Origin: Phoronis australis
Lineage: Eukaryota; Phoronida; Phoronidae
Assembly: GCA_002633005.1 (NCBI GenBank)
Contig: NMRA01000247.1
Span: 524,851 to 588,850, forward strand
Reading direction: 5' to 3'
DNA length: 64,000 bases
The position numbers and the translations under genes are program-made. Under the pieces are notes generated by a model. That model was given only the letters and a program-made list of their open reading frames with translations, made no database searches and was not told the DNA's origin. This document shows positions 48,001 to 56,860 of this stretch, piece by piece (the stretch's first letter is position 1; the number at the start of each line of letters is the position of its first letter).

Positions 48001-51000
48001 AAAGTGAGCATGGTTAAAGTCCTACTGGCTCTCCAGTTACATAGTCTTTTGGTTAGCATCGCTTGTGCTGGAGGAAGTCCTTCGTGAGTTTCATCTGATT
48101 ATCTAAAAGAGCTACTCACTACTCCAAAACATAACTTAGACAGAAATTTTAGAACAGCGAGAAAAAAAGGAGGAAATATTAGAAATTTCAGGAAAAAAGT
48201 AGGAAAAGTAGAAATGCTTGAAAGCCTGCAATGAGCTTAGATAATTGAAGGAACATCTTAAGCCAGGCACTATAGTCATTGTACACGAGGATTACAGTGA
48301 AAACTATTCTATCAAAAAACAAGAAATCATTGTCTGCCCATTGCTGTGTTGAACAAGTTACATTGTTCAGTGTCATTGTCTACTATCGTGAAGTTCTTGG
48401 AGGTGACTTGAGACTTAACTAAGAGCTATGTGTTGTTCAGATAGGTCAATACAACACAAGGAAAGTGTATAATGGTACAAGCACAGACTGGAATTTCAAT
48501 GCCACAGCATTAGGCAAAGGACCTCTATTGATGGAGGGAAGCGCTAAAATGAAACCTAGTCGTGCATAATGCAAAACAGTTTGCCACTGCTGCAGATGAG
48601 CTGAATGAAAACACATTCGTAATGCTCATGGAACAGCTGTAATTCGGCGCTCCATATTTGTAAAAGAAAGAAGGGTTAACTGCAAGTCTGTCACAGGAAA
48701 AAATTCAGAGTTTTGGGATCGTACTGTCGTTCTTGATGTGCATCGGGTAAAACAGAATTGCAATGATCCTCAAGATAACATCCATATGGCAACCAGAGAA
48801 TGCACTTAAACTAGTTAGTGAGGATTTTGTTGTTGTTTATGGGAATTATAGATCTACTACATGATATCTAGGTCAAGTTATGGGAATTATAGATCTACTA
48901 CATGATATCTAGGTCAAGTTATGGCCGGGAATTATAGATCTACTACATGATATCTAGGTCAAGTTATGGGAATTATAGATGTACTACATGATAACTAGGT
49001 CATATGTTATAAAAACTGACGAGACTTTCAATGAGTACGAAGTGTCCTTTATGCATATGCAAAATGACAATGATTCTGAGTTCATATTTCCTGAAAAATA
49101 GATGCTTCAAGGTAAAAAGATAACAAAGCAAACGACTTGCGAAGAACTCAGGTGTAGATAACCACCACAGGTAAATCTTCAGTGAGTCATTACTGTGACT
49201 AACTAAAGAATTCAATTAGATATTATGTAAGTACAATATATGGCTGGCTTTAAGACATATTAAAACTTTGATTGTTTCAATAAATATTGGTTTATGTTTC
49301 CCAAAAATGTCATTATTGTCATATAAGCTGTACGATAAAAGATCGACTGCACGATTCTTTTCTCTTAAAGACAACAGTAAAATTACTATTTTATTATTTC
49401 AAGTGTAAACTAGAGTCTGTAAAATTTTCATAACAGCCACATCTGGCAGGACACCAAGGTACATATTAATTAAAATATTTCAGTTACTCTCTTCAAAGCT
49501 AGTTCAAATCACTTGTTATAGCAACGTATACAGAAGTAAAGTTGATGCATCTAAGTTATAAATTTTTGAAATAGAATCACTTTGCGTTGTTTTTGATAAA
49601 CCCATGTCCACAGGTAGGATTTTTAATTCTTGTGTTTTGCATGTATCTAATTATAACATTAATTGTTTTGTTTGCTATACTTAAGAAGATACATATACAT
49701 TACATCCCTGTGTAAAAACCTGAATAATTCTAGCAATATTTTTTACACAAGGAAAACGTCAACATGTCATGTCCAGCAGGAAATCAGTAAAATGAAATGG
49801 CCCTGCGTAGTCTAAGATCCAAGATTGTGGATCAGCCATCTAACCAGAGCTTAAATGTGAAATTCTGGATCATCCATCCCACAAAAACGTACATGAGAAA
49901 TTCTGGATCAGACATATGAGAGAACTTACATGTGGAATTATGAATCAGGCACTTGGAGAGAACTTGCATGAGAAAATGTGGATTAGGATCTGATGAGAAC
50001 TTACTTGTGAAATCATTAGCATCAGACATCTGATCGGAGACAGGTAAACGGTGTATTTAAGAATAACACATTTTACATTGCATGTCTTACAACATACCCC
50101 TTTGCTTCTGTTTACAACGTCTCCTGATATGACGTACCACTCCAAACACAAGAACTAGTAGCAACAAAGCCACCGCCACTACAAAATACAAATAATATAT
50201 GATTGAGGAAGTTGTGTAATAAAAGAACTAAACGCACAAGCATTGGCCTTCATCAGTGCTACAGGATACTTATTTTTAGTGCCATTTAGTTTGTTCATCT
50301 CACTTTCAGATTATTTACAAAGTTCACAGTCATCTCTTCGCTAGTCAGCCGATGCTGGGACGATCGTCAATAGTCACAATTTGTGATTGTCGACAGTATT
50401 TTCACATCAGTAGCAGTACCGAGTATATGTTGCAGAACAGAATTATTTTAAGAAGGCTCCTTTTCAGGTGTCGAGACAAGGCCATGCCCCTAGGGAGGAG
50501 CACATGACGAAAAGGGCTATTGTCGATATTTTATTTTGAGGACCTGAAGAAAAGGACTTTGTGTCGCCATTTTTTCAAAAAGTTTAATTACAATTAAAGC
50601 TACGGACCTTCTCTAACAGTATCAATGCTTGGCTTGGGAAGGACATTGTGGCAAACAATGCAAATTTCCATATTTTTACTAACTTCATCAGCAATTTAAC
50701 TGGACTCCACAGCCAAACGAGAGTATGACAATCCTGGATATATTGAGAAAGGTATACTTGCAAAGATATACCTAGGTCTCAAAACCCCAGTCGCCAGCCA
50801 TTAAATCATGTAGCTCTTCCCAAACTTAAGTCACCCACCCGTTTCGTGTCGGTCACAACAGAAAACTGGCGGTCACGAATTCAAGAACTACCAGAAAAAC
50901 GGCAAAATTAAGCACGTCTGTAATTCTGGGATTAATGTCAGGTATGATACAACCTTATGTTTCAATATGCCTCTAATACTCTTGACACGTCACCAGTCAA

Positions 51001-53591
51001 AAACATCACCGAATTGGGTACCGCAATTGAAAAAAACATTCTTGTCAACAGGTTGAGAAAAAACCCTCTTGGAGGAACAGAACGAATTTAAAAGCCATGT
51101 AGATCGGTGATCGCTATCGATTGTTCCACTCACGGCATGATAAAACGTTAACAATACAATGATGTTTCAATTAATTCTTAAACGAACCACTTACCAAACC
51201 TTGTGGTAGAAAAATATATTTATTTTTCATGTAAGATATCCCCAACAATTACACTGCAGGAATGGGCATTTCCGGTGTTGGTGGGCAATGTCCCGGCAGA
51301 CAACCATGACTTGGAACTGTCATCAATTAACAGCTCATTTCAATTAGCGTCTCGTACATTGTTTATTGCAAAAAGACAGCAAACGTGGAAATGACACCCC
51401 TATCAATCACCAAACAATGGCCACATCCTTATCTTTCACCAGAGCAGTGACGTCGAATCCTGAAGAAATGCTCGAGCCCGTCTTTCTGGGACTGATAACA
51501 CGCATGTCTATGACTGAGCTGTCAATCACATGTAACGTGTACTCCAATGATTCAGGTGTGGGAACTAATGCATGCATCCCACTACAAGGCCGCACGGCAA
51601 AAGAGAACGGCGACAGTCCTTAACACAAGAGCACTGGCTTGGCTTTGTTAAGCAACCGGGGTTCATTTAACAAGAACTTAGATCCTCGTGGGGCTGCGAA
51701 ACTATAACTTGACTTAATATGCTATGGTCAGATGACAGAGGAATCATACATACATAATTTAAATTATTGTTATTGTACACCTTTTCCCTGTACGGTTCTG
51801 TGGAAGGGGAACCTGGTTTCACAGCCCCTGACAAGTAAGTAGATTATTTTACAATTTCGTGGCAAATTCACCAAAATGTTCACGTGCACGTTATTTAGTC
51901 TTTTCGTTGCAGCCGACTAAACTGACTGTTTTATGTTTGACATGTCTCCAGTACATACACGACGGGCCTGATTGGGTTCCAAGCCACTGGGTTATAATGA
52001 GCGTTTTGTATATAGAAGTGAAAAAATTCGCAAGTCTAAAATTACCTCATGGCTATACTCTTCTGTCTGTATATCTCAAACAGACTCCACACAGTCCCGC
52101 GACCTACATGTACCTCCGTAAGTAGGCCTACTGAACTTTGTAGGTTACTGTATGTTCAAAATTTCTATAAATCCGTTACAGCAAAAAACAACTCATTTCT
52201 TTAAGAACTCAATGTATTTGTAAGGGTTTTAAAATCAAATTTTGGTGATTTATTGGTGTAAAACGATGATTTCAAGCAATAAGGTGACACCAGTAAGCAT
52301 CTTGTGAATTTCTGAGCAGAGTGTTAGTTAATTTTAGCACCTCTGTCTGCAATATGATGTTGGGTAAAAGAACTGCACTTGCTGTTATCCAGTAGATACA
52401 AAATACATTGTTTTTGGTGGCATTCTCTTTTAACTGGAGTTTTAAGTCAATAGATTCTGATATGGAACAGTCAATGAGTTCAATTAACACACAGATACCC
52501 ACTGCTACCATCCAGTACTAACCTTTGCCTGCTATGATCCACCCAGACACTTTGATGGAAACTGAAAAAAAAAGAATTCACAAGTTAATTGATAGTTTCT
52601 TCAGATATTCACAGCCTAAGAAAATTGCAGTCTTGTGTCTGTAACACTACACTGTAACCAAAAACACAAGAGGGCACATGAAATACTATTTCCCATTCTT
52701 GCCACTATTCTAGATCCAAATTGGTTAGTCACTCGTTATTTTAATGCCAATTAAGTGTCACCACCACTGCATTGACTTGCAATGCTTCCACAAAAATACT
52801 GGCAAGCTGAGCTTATAAATTCTTCACTTGTCAATCAGCTCAAAAGTGGTCACAGCAGCTGAACATACAATACACTATTTCTATCTTCGCAAACATGATG
52901 AGTTAATTTTAAGATGCGACTGTCGACTTATTTTTCATTAACCTCTCAGCCCACTTCACACACAGCCACTGGTACATGACACACTCTCCCATTCAAGTTA
53001 CACTGCAATCTTTGGCCATTATAAACAAGGCACAGGTATTCAAATCTAGTTCACATGCAAGCTATTATACAGTTACACTGTTACATATAGCTGAAGGCAC
53101 TGCAAAGCAAACAGCTGGGACTCCAAACCAACAGAGCAACTTCAGTGAACAACAACAAAAAAGTCTGCAGTTACAATTCCCTACTCTAAAACGATGAGTG
53201 CCCCTCCCCCACAATTGTAACTTGAAAATGCCAGACTTTTTGTAGGGCAGCTCAGATTTCTATCGTCAAATGACTTTTTGTGAATTCAAATATAAAGACG
53301 GCACTGCCTGTCAAGATGTCTAATGGTTGAAGTTCTTTCCTAGCTAAACCCTAACTGTGGAGATGAGCCATGAGTTCTAGTTGCAGTGTGTAATTTTGAC
53401 AATTATCAATGACAAGTGCTACAGGAAAGTTATACTGACTCTTCAAAAATTGACTATTTCAATATCTTTTAAACAGAAACTAAATTGTAAGGCTTACCCA
53501 AACTCACCTGGATTGCATATCTTTGTTCCAGATTCATCAGTATGTGACCCATTGACACAAGGTTGACAAACTGCATCACTTATTTTAGTGC
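39082..53591 (-). CDS. Putative type I membrane protein, 3' exons (partial)
   Basis: Short minus-strand exons with GT-AG borders and matching phase 1 join in frame: 53591-53508 (84 bp), 52561-52523 (39 bp) and 50178-50087 ending TAA. They encode a Cys-rich module (GTKISDAVCQPCVNGSHTDE, then SGTKICNP), a linker VSIKVSGWIIAGK, a transmembrane helix VAVALLLLVLVFGVV and a basic tail RHIRRRCKQKQRGML. The Cys spacing resembles TNFR-like or ephrin-receptor-like repeats, which are often coded by symmetric phase-1 exons. Skipping the stop with a GTATGT donor eight bases earlier (at about 50095) would allow three further phase-1 exons, 47344-47309, 39586-39533 and 39095-39082 (TAA). These give a longer tail rich in E/D/Q ending ESPV. 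The first three exons are moderately supported and the last three weakly. 5' exons were not found and may lie right of the window. Family not assigned. Confidence 0.5.
39533..39586 (-). CDS. Candidate 54-bp cytoplasmic exon (weak)
   Basis: Bordered by TTTTTAG and GTAAGG, phase 1 on both sides, it reads SPVQVENTQDSRLGLCR between split codons. There is no known motif. Confidence 0.3.
39705..40012. mobile_element. 308-bp MITE, GGCCCGGTCTC family
   Basis: GGGCCCAGTCTCTAATCTTT at the left and AAAGATTAGAGACCGGGCC at the right are inverted repeats. Internal ACTCGAAATT-type words are also symmetric. It shares its ends with the larger element at 17098-18470 and has no coding capacity. Confidence 0.75.
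40430..40745 (+). mobile_element. Helentron-like element, right part
   Basis: Modules start with CCACCAGAGGGCAGG (40438-40452, the best CTCF-like match in the window) and a damaged GCCACTGGGGCCACACC (about 40576). The right end reads ATGCACCCACATGTGTAACA...GTGTATAAC and abuts the next element's left end directly, so the two are head-to-tail. Confidence 0.6.
40746..42070 (+). mobile_element. Helentron-like element with eight modules
   Basis: The left hairpin CAACGCGGAGCGTTG (40753-40767) has the same stem as the 33.65-kb copy with a changed loop, showing conservation of structure. Eight or nine modules follow at a mean of about 148 bp (CTCF-like cores near 40830, 40977, 41277, 41422, 41562, 41723, 41871 and 42013). 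The right end is ATATAAATATGTGGGCGCATAA. The ACGG microsatellite is absent. Confidence 0.65.
42081..43404 (+). mobile_element. TTAA-flanked THAP-domain transposon (Kolobok- or P-like), deleted
   Basis: TTAA lies at 42077-42080 and 43405-43408. The ends are AGGCGAAGGCAACCTTTTTT and its near inverse, and the inverted repeats extend about 270 bp inward to TCGTCGTTTGCTTTTGTTTACG (about 42317 and 43150). Between the arms is a THAP-domain exon and little else. TTAA duplication plus THAP fits Kolobok. It inserted at the right edge of the preceding Helentron-like element. Confidence 0.75.
42350..42571 (+). pseudogene. THAP zinc-finger exon of the transposon, zinc ligand lost
   Basis: The 73-codon frame begins MPHCCCVPGC, followed by LHRFPKDDPLRRTWLA and GKHFQSSDY. 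This is the order of a THAP (C2CH) DNA-binding domain: Cys pair, F.P, W, then C..HF. In the last motif the expected Cys is Ser (SSGKHF), so the zinc site looks broken. The start is set by the family, where THAP is N-terminal and begins MP.CC. The frame stops shortly after the domain, with no catalytic part in phase. In a working transposase this domain would bind the terminal repeats. Confidence 0.7.
43480..44832 (+). repeat. Tandem segmental duplication, left copy
   Basis: Starting at GTAGCTGATTTGCTATGTACTG, this copy matches 45245-46600 over about 1.3 kb with few differences, offset about 1.77 kb. It consists of diverged Helentron-like modules (cores near 44125, 44264, 44412 and 44555). It ends at the N at 44832, where the following sequence no longer aligns. 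Confidence 0.7.
44985..45235 (+). repeat. Dispersed repeat shared with 60296-60520 and 47448-47640
   Basis: CATTTCTGTGCAACT(C/T)TCA, TTTTCATGTCTGAAAAAGGC and CCCA(C/T)TGCGTACAA match the inverted complement of 60296-60520. The rest of the repeat (AGCAACAGGTATACTAAA, CATGGTGGGAACTCTTTAA) is found at 47500-47630. The family unit is about 450 bp; function unknown. Confidence 0.6.
45245..46620 (+). repeat. Tandem segmental duplication, right copy
   Basis: Near-identical to 43480-44832, with small indels (for example, in the right copy CACTGTGACAGCATTC where the left has CACAGCATTC). It continues further right than the left copy, with cores near 46183, 46327 and 46461. Confidence 0.7.
46750..47010 (+). 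repeat. Last Helentron-like modules of the field
   Basis: GGCCACTAGGAGGTGC occurs twice, at about 46762 and 46911, 149 bp apart, each followed by module phrases. Confidence 0.6.
47309..47344 (-). CDS. Candidate 36-bp cytoplasmic exon (weak)
   Basis: Bordered by TTTTTAAG and GTGAGT, phase 1 on both sides, it reads VPENGEDARDA between split codons, so it is acidic. It was found only by looking for continuation of the membrane-protein frame. Confidence 0.3.
47448..47640 (+). repeat. Second part of dispersed repeat also at 60150-60330
   Basis: Inverted match to 60150-60330 through CCCATTGCGTACAA, TTTTGGCTTGTTT and CATGGTGGGAACTCTTTAA. Confidence 0.6.
47641..48835. other. No gene recognised
   Basis: No exon or repeat could be supported here. 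A short plus frame starting MASEVVDMVSR (near 47662) has no family match. Confidence 0.4.
48837..49005 (+). repeat. Four-copy 42-bp tandem repeat
   Basis: GGGAATTATAGATCTACTAC and ATGATATCTAGGTCAAGTTAT alternate four times with little divergence. The third join has an extra GCCG and the last copy has point changes. Confidence 0.9.
50087..50178 (-). CDS. Transmembrane exon with stop, putative type I membrane protein
   Basis: After the acceptor TTTTGTAG at 50179-50186, phase 1 gives VAVALLLLVLVFGVV, a clean single-pass helix. It is followed by RHIRRRCKQKQRGML and TAA; positive charges just after the helix fit a stop-transfer signal with a cytoplasmic tail. A GTATGT inside codons RGML could serve as an alternative donor. 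Confidence 0.55.
50179..51714. other. Intron of the putative membrane gene; no other feature
   Basis: Short frames only (for example 51366-51623 plus) without motifs. Confidence 0.4.
51715..52429 (-). mobile_element. Second copy of the 2686-4702 TTAA transposon, left end not found
   Basis: Matches 3465-4702 from GCTATGGTCA through GTGCACGTTATT, ATAATGAGCGTTTTGT and TGGTGATTTATTGGT. It ends GGTGGCATTCTCTT followed by TTAA at 52430-52433. It lacks the nested MITE and so gives its empty site. Confidence 0.7.
52523..52561 (-). CDS. 39-bp linker exon, putative membrane protein
   Basis: Bordered by TTTTTTTTTCAG and GTTAGT, phase 1 on both sides; encodes SIKVSGWIIAGK between split codons. It joins the Cys-rich and transmembrane exons in frame. 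Confidence 0.45.
52562..53507. other. Intron, no feature recognised
   Basis: AT-rich; the 73-codon plus frame at 52976-53197 has no motif. Confidence 0.4.
53508..53591 (-). CDS. 84-bp Cys-rich repeat exon, putative membrane protein
   Basis: Bordered by TTTTCCGCAG and GTGAGT. The exon is symmetric phase 1 and reads C-x2-C-x14-C with G..T.ESGT spacing. Symmetric phase-1 modules of this size are typical of extracellular repeat proteins. The specific family (TNFR-like or ephrin-receptor-like) is inference. Confidence 0.55.
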
Positions 53592-54039
53592 CTGCGGAAA
53601 ATGTACAGGAGAAAAATAAGGAGCTCGCACCAGGAAAAAAGTGCAGGGCACAATTTTTTTAACCACAGTGCTGCGACTCGCAAGAGTGGCAGCATGTTAA
53701 ATTTACAAGTATACCGAGTACAGCTGTCAGAATGCGTTATTCAAATATACTAATGTTGAAGATGTCAAACCACAGTTCTAGATGTCAGAATCATCCGAAG
53801 ACCCAATATGTTGATTTAAAAAACATTATATGTATGCAATTCAGTAAAAAAAGTTCCACCTAGCTAAAAAGGGTCAATACACAATTGCAAATTTTGTATC
53901 TATAGAGGAAGATCTAATTTTAACTTTCTTGGAATAAAACTTATAAACATACCAAACAATATTTCGCAGTTCTGTCACTTACCTAGTGTTAATGTCTACC
54001 AAGTTCCATAATAGATGTTCATGAAATTTGGTAAATAAG

Positions 54040-54262
54040 TTACTATCACAGCACCGGACGTTTCACACACACCCTATAAGGATAATGATCAAAATTTCGT
54101 AGTTATGTCACTTACTTAACTGCGAAATCGTGTACACACCCTACAAGGATACCGATCCAAATTTCGCAGTTATGTCACTTACTTAACTGCAAAATCGCAC
54201 ACACACCCTATAAAGATATAAAGATATCACCAAAATTTCGCAGGTATGTCACTTACTTAATT
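54040..54262 (-). repeat. ~65-bp satellite array, minus orientation
   Basis: CAAATTTCGCAGTTATGTCACTTAC and CACACCCTA(C/T)AA(G/A)GATA recur about every 65 bp, three to four times. It is the same satellite as 62511-63040 in opposite orientation. Confidence 0.8.
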
Positions 54263-54850
54263 GCGAAGTAGTGTTGGGCACACAGTTTACCAATTAAGAC
54301 ACTCATGCGTGGTTGTTCATTTCACTTGAAAAATTTGGTGAACAGCAGTGTGAGGAGTAGACTGACACTGTTGTTGGTTTTATTATTTTGTTCTATTATT
54401 CTGTTTGTGTCATGACAGGGTTCTCTCATTCAGTGACTTTAGCAGGCATAGAGGGTGGTAAGCATATATGATAACATCTAGCTCCATTGTTAACTGCCAA
54501 GCACAATCTCTTGTCTGGTATGACAACAGTCAGGTCAATTATCTACCAGGCTTATTATAAAACAACCACATGTGAACAGTCAAACCCAGGGCGAATTGGT
54601 ACGTTCCGAAAGAATAGATTGTCTAACGTCGGTTGTAGTTAGGCAATTTTGGCGATTCAAAAACCAAACATGATCAGCATTTGATGAGGAATTCAGATAT
54701 GCTATTGGTTTAAGTTCAAATATGTTATTACTTAACTGTTATTTTAAACTGCACATCCAGTTGTGGCTAGAAAGATCTTATAGGAGATTAGAGCAATTAT
54801 CGAACAAAAGAGAACTGGCCCTTCAACCATAAATGCTAGAATGGAGTTAA
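54263..54850. other. No gene recognised
   Basis: AT-rich flank between satellite and LTR-like arm. Confidence 0.35.
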
Positions 54851-55535
54851 TCAGTAGGGTGTAAGATTTTGGCTACAGGGGTCATCTTCCCAACTTGTTA
54901 GGTTATAGAATAGAACAAGCTGGAATCAAGGGGAAAACACCATAGTATTGTTCTTGATTGGCAGGACCCCTAAGGTCAAGACAATGATGATGTAATTTGT
55001 TTAGGAAAGAATAGAGTGGATCTAGCATGCAAGTGATTAATGTAATCTGGAACATTCTAGCAGACACTAGTATATGTTTGCAGAATGATTGGGTAGAGTG
55101 CGGAAAGTTCTAGAATGTCCTTGAATTGGTGAAAAGTTCTAGAACAATGCATTAGTCTATATACACAAGCACGGGTTTGCAAGTTATTTAAATGTTGAAG
55201 ATCAGTTAAAAATTGAACATCAGTTAGTTACAAGAGTTATAGTTGAGTTGCACTGAAGAGAATCAGCAGTTAGAGCAACAGTCAATAAAGAGTCTGAGCT
55301 ACAAAGACAGCAGTGTAACAGTTGCTGAAAGTGTCTCAGAAATTCGTCACAAGTCAAGGCTTCACAGCACTGTCTGGAGCATAAAACAGACAGGCTTGTG
55401 AATGTACAGTCAGGATATAATAAAGTTATTAACTCGAACCAGTCTTCAGTCTATTGTCGCGCCAAAAGATATTAGCACCGGTCAGTAACCACCTGCGCCT
55501 GCACTAACTCACGGGGAAAATGTGACACGGAATTA
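54851..55535 (+). mobile_element. Solo-LTR-like sequence, plus orientation
   Basis: The right half has a TATA-like TCTATATACACAAG (about 55158) and a polyA-signal-like AATAAAG (about 55420), and ends AAATGTGACA. From about 55195 it is repeated inverted at 55697-56080. The start of the LTR is uncertain and no internal coding region follows. Confidence 0.45.
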
Positions 55536-55696
55536 GCGATCTTGTAACTTAAAACAAAGAACACACGCTGTTTCGTCACCTAGGACATATCTTTTACAAG
55601 ATGTTGCTTCAGAGCCGGATGCACACTTAGTATTTGATGTATTATGTGGTATCAAACATCCTAGATTTGCTAAACAACTGCTGCCAAGTGTCACGT

Positions 55697-56080
55697 TTTT
55701 CCCAGTGTGTGGGTGGGCGCAGGTAATGTTACAGACGGGTGCTAATAGCTTTCGGTGCGACGATTGACTATAGACTGGTTCGAGTTAATCCTTCATTAAT
55801 CCTGACCGTACGTTCACAAGCCTACTCAAACAAAACGTCTGACGTAATGTCTGTTTATGCTCCAGCCAATGCTGCGAAGCCTTGCCTTGTGATGAACTTC
55901 TGAGACACGTTCAGCAACTGTTACACTCGTCGATTCAATAACCTGCTGTCTCTATAGCTGGCTCTCTATTGACTATCGCTGTAACTACTGATTCTCTTCA
56001 CTGCAACTCAACTGTAGTTCTCCTGATTAACTTTCTTGAACTTCTGATGAACTGACTTGATCTTCTCTTGAACTGACTTG
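55697..56080 (-). mobile_element. Inverted partner of the 55.2-kb LTR-like arm
   Basis: Reads, on the minus strand, GTTGAGTTGCAGTGAAGAGAATCAG through TTAACTCGAACCAGTCT to CGTGACA. The two arms face each other across a 160-bp spacer. The polyA-like motif of the left arm is not kept here. Confidence 0.5.
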
Positions 56081-56150
56081 ATCTTTTCTTGAACTGACTT
56101 GATCTCACTGACTTGATGTCACTGACAGAATAACAAAACAAAACAAAACA
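56040..56150 (-). repeat. 23-bp tandem repeat and AAAAC microsatellite
   Basis: GAACTGACTTGATCTT and variants occur four to five times, followed by an (ACAAA)n tract. Confidence 0.8.
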
Positions 56151-56860
56151 ATACAACTAAAAATACTGTCAAACTATATTCTGACACCGAGCACTATTGA
56201 AGGAATGACCGACAGCATGATGTCAAACTCACGCGGGATGAAAGCATTGAATTGGGATAAGTGGTGGAGGAGGGAAAGAATCCTGCGCAAACATTTCAGT
56301 GGTACGAAAAATACTTGTCTAGAAGATAGACTACATGCGGTAAAAACGGTATTGCAAGAACAAGATGTGAACATCAGTTATGAAACGAGAAGCCAAGAAG
56401 CAAAAGCTAAGAATAAAAATAAGAGACAAATTTTAAGTTTTGTCTCAAAATTGACTGTAATTTAAGATTTGTTTTAGTAACGTAACTTTTCTTGTTTGTA
56501 TGAAACACCATGGACATAACTTTATGGTGTTATCCAGTAACGTACATTTTGTTTTTAGTCCCTTTCTAATAAGTAGATTAGTTTTCCATATTCATACGTT
56601 TGTCAACAGCAAGAGATCCTGGAGTTGTCTAATAAACAAAATAAAACTCAGTTAATTTTTTATAAATCGACAAACAAATTTTATTCACGATAATTACGGT
56701 AAAACCACTCGAATATTCATGGTAAGTTTTATACGATTTTTGGATGAACATGCTCTGTCCCCACTTCACCTAGACCATGTTTTTTGTAAGAAACCAAGAC
56801 CACTCAAGACACTGTGAGATATCGCCATGTACTTTCAAGGGACGTATGTCGTCAGTGGCA
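56151..56860. other. No gene recognised
   Basis: A plus frame at 56205-56465 (86 codons) starts MTDSMMSNSRGMKALNWDKW and is highly basic. It may be part of an unknown coding fragment, but nothing confirms it. Confidence 0.35.

Noticed and set aside
48837-49005. CRISPR-like array
   Set aside because: Direct tandem 42-bp copies without spacers in a eukaryotic genome; ordinary minisatellite.
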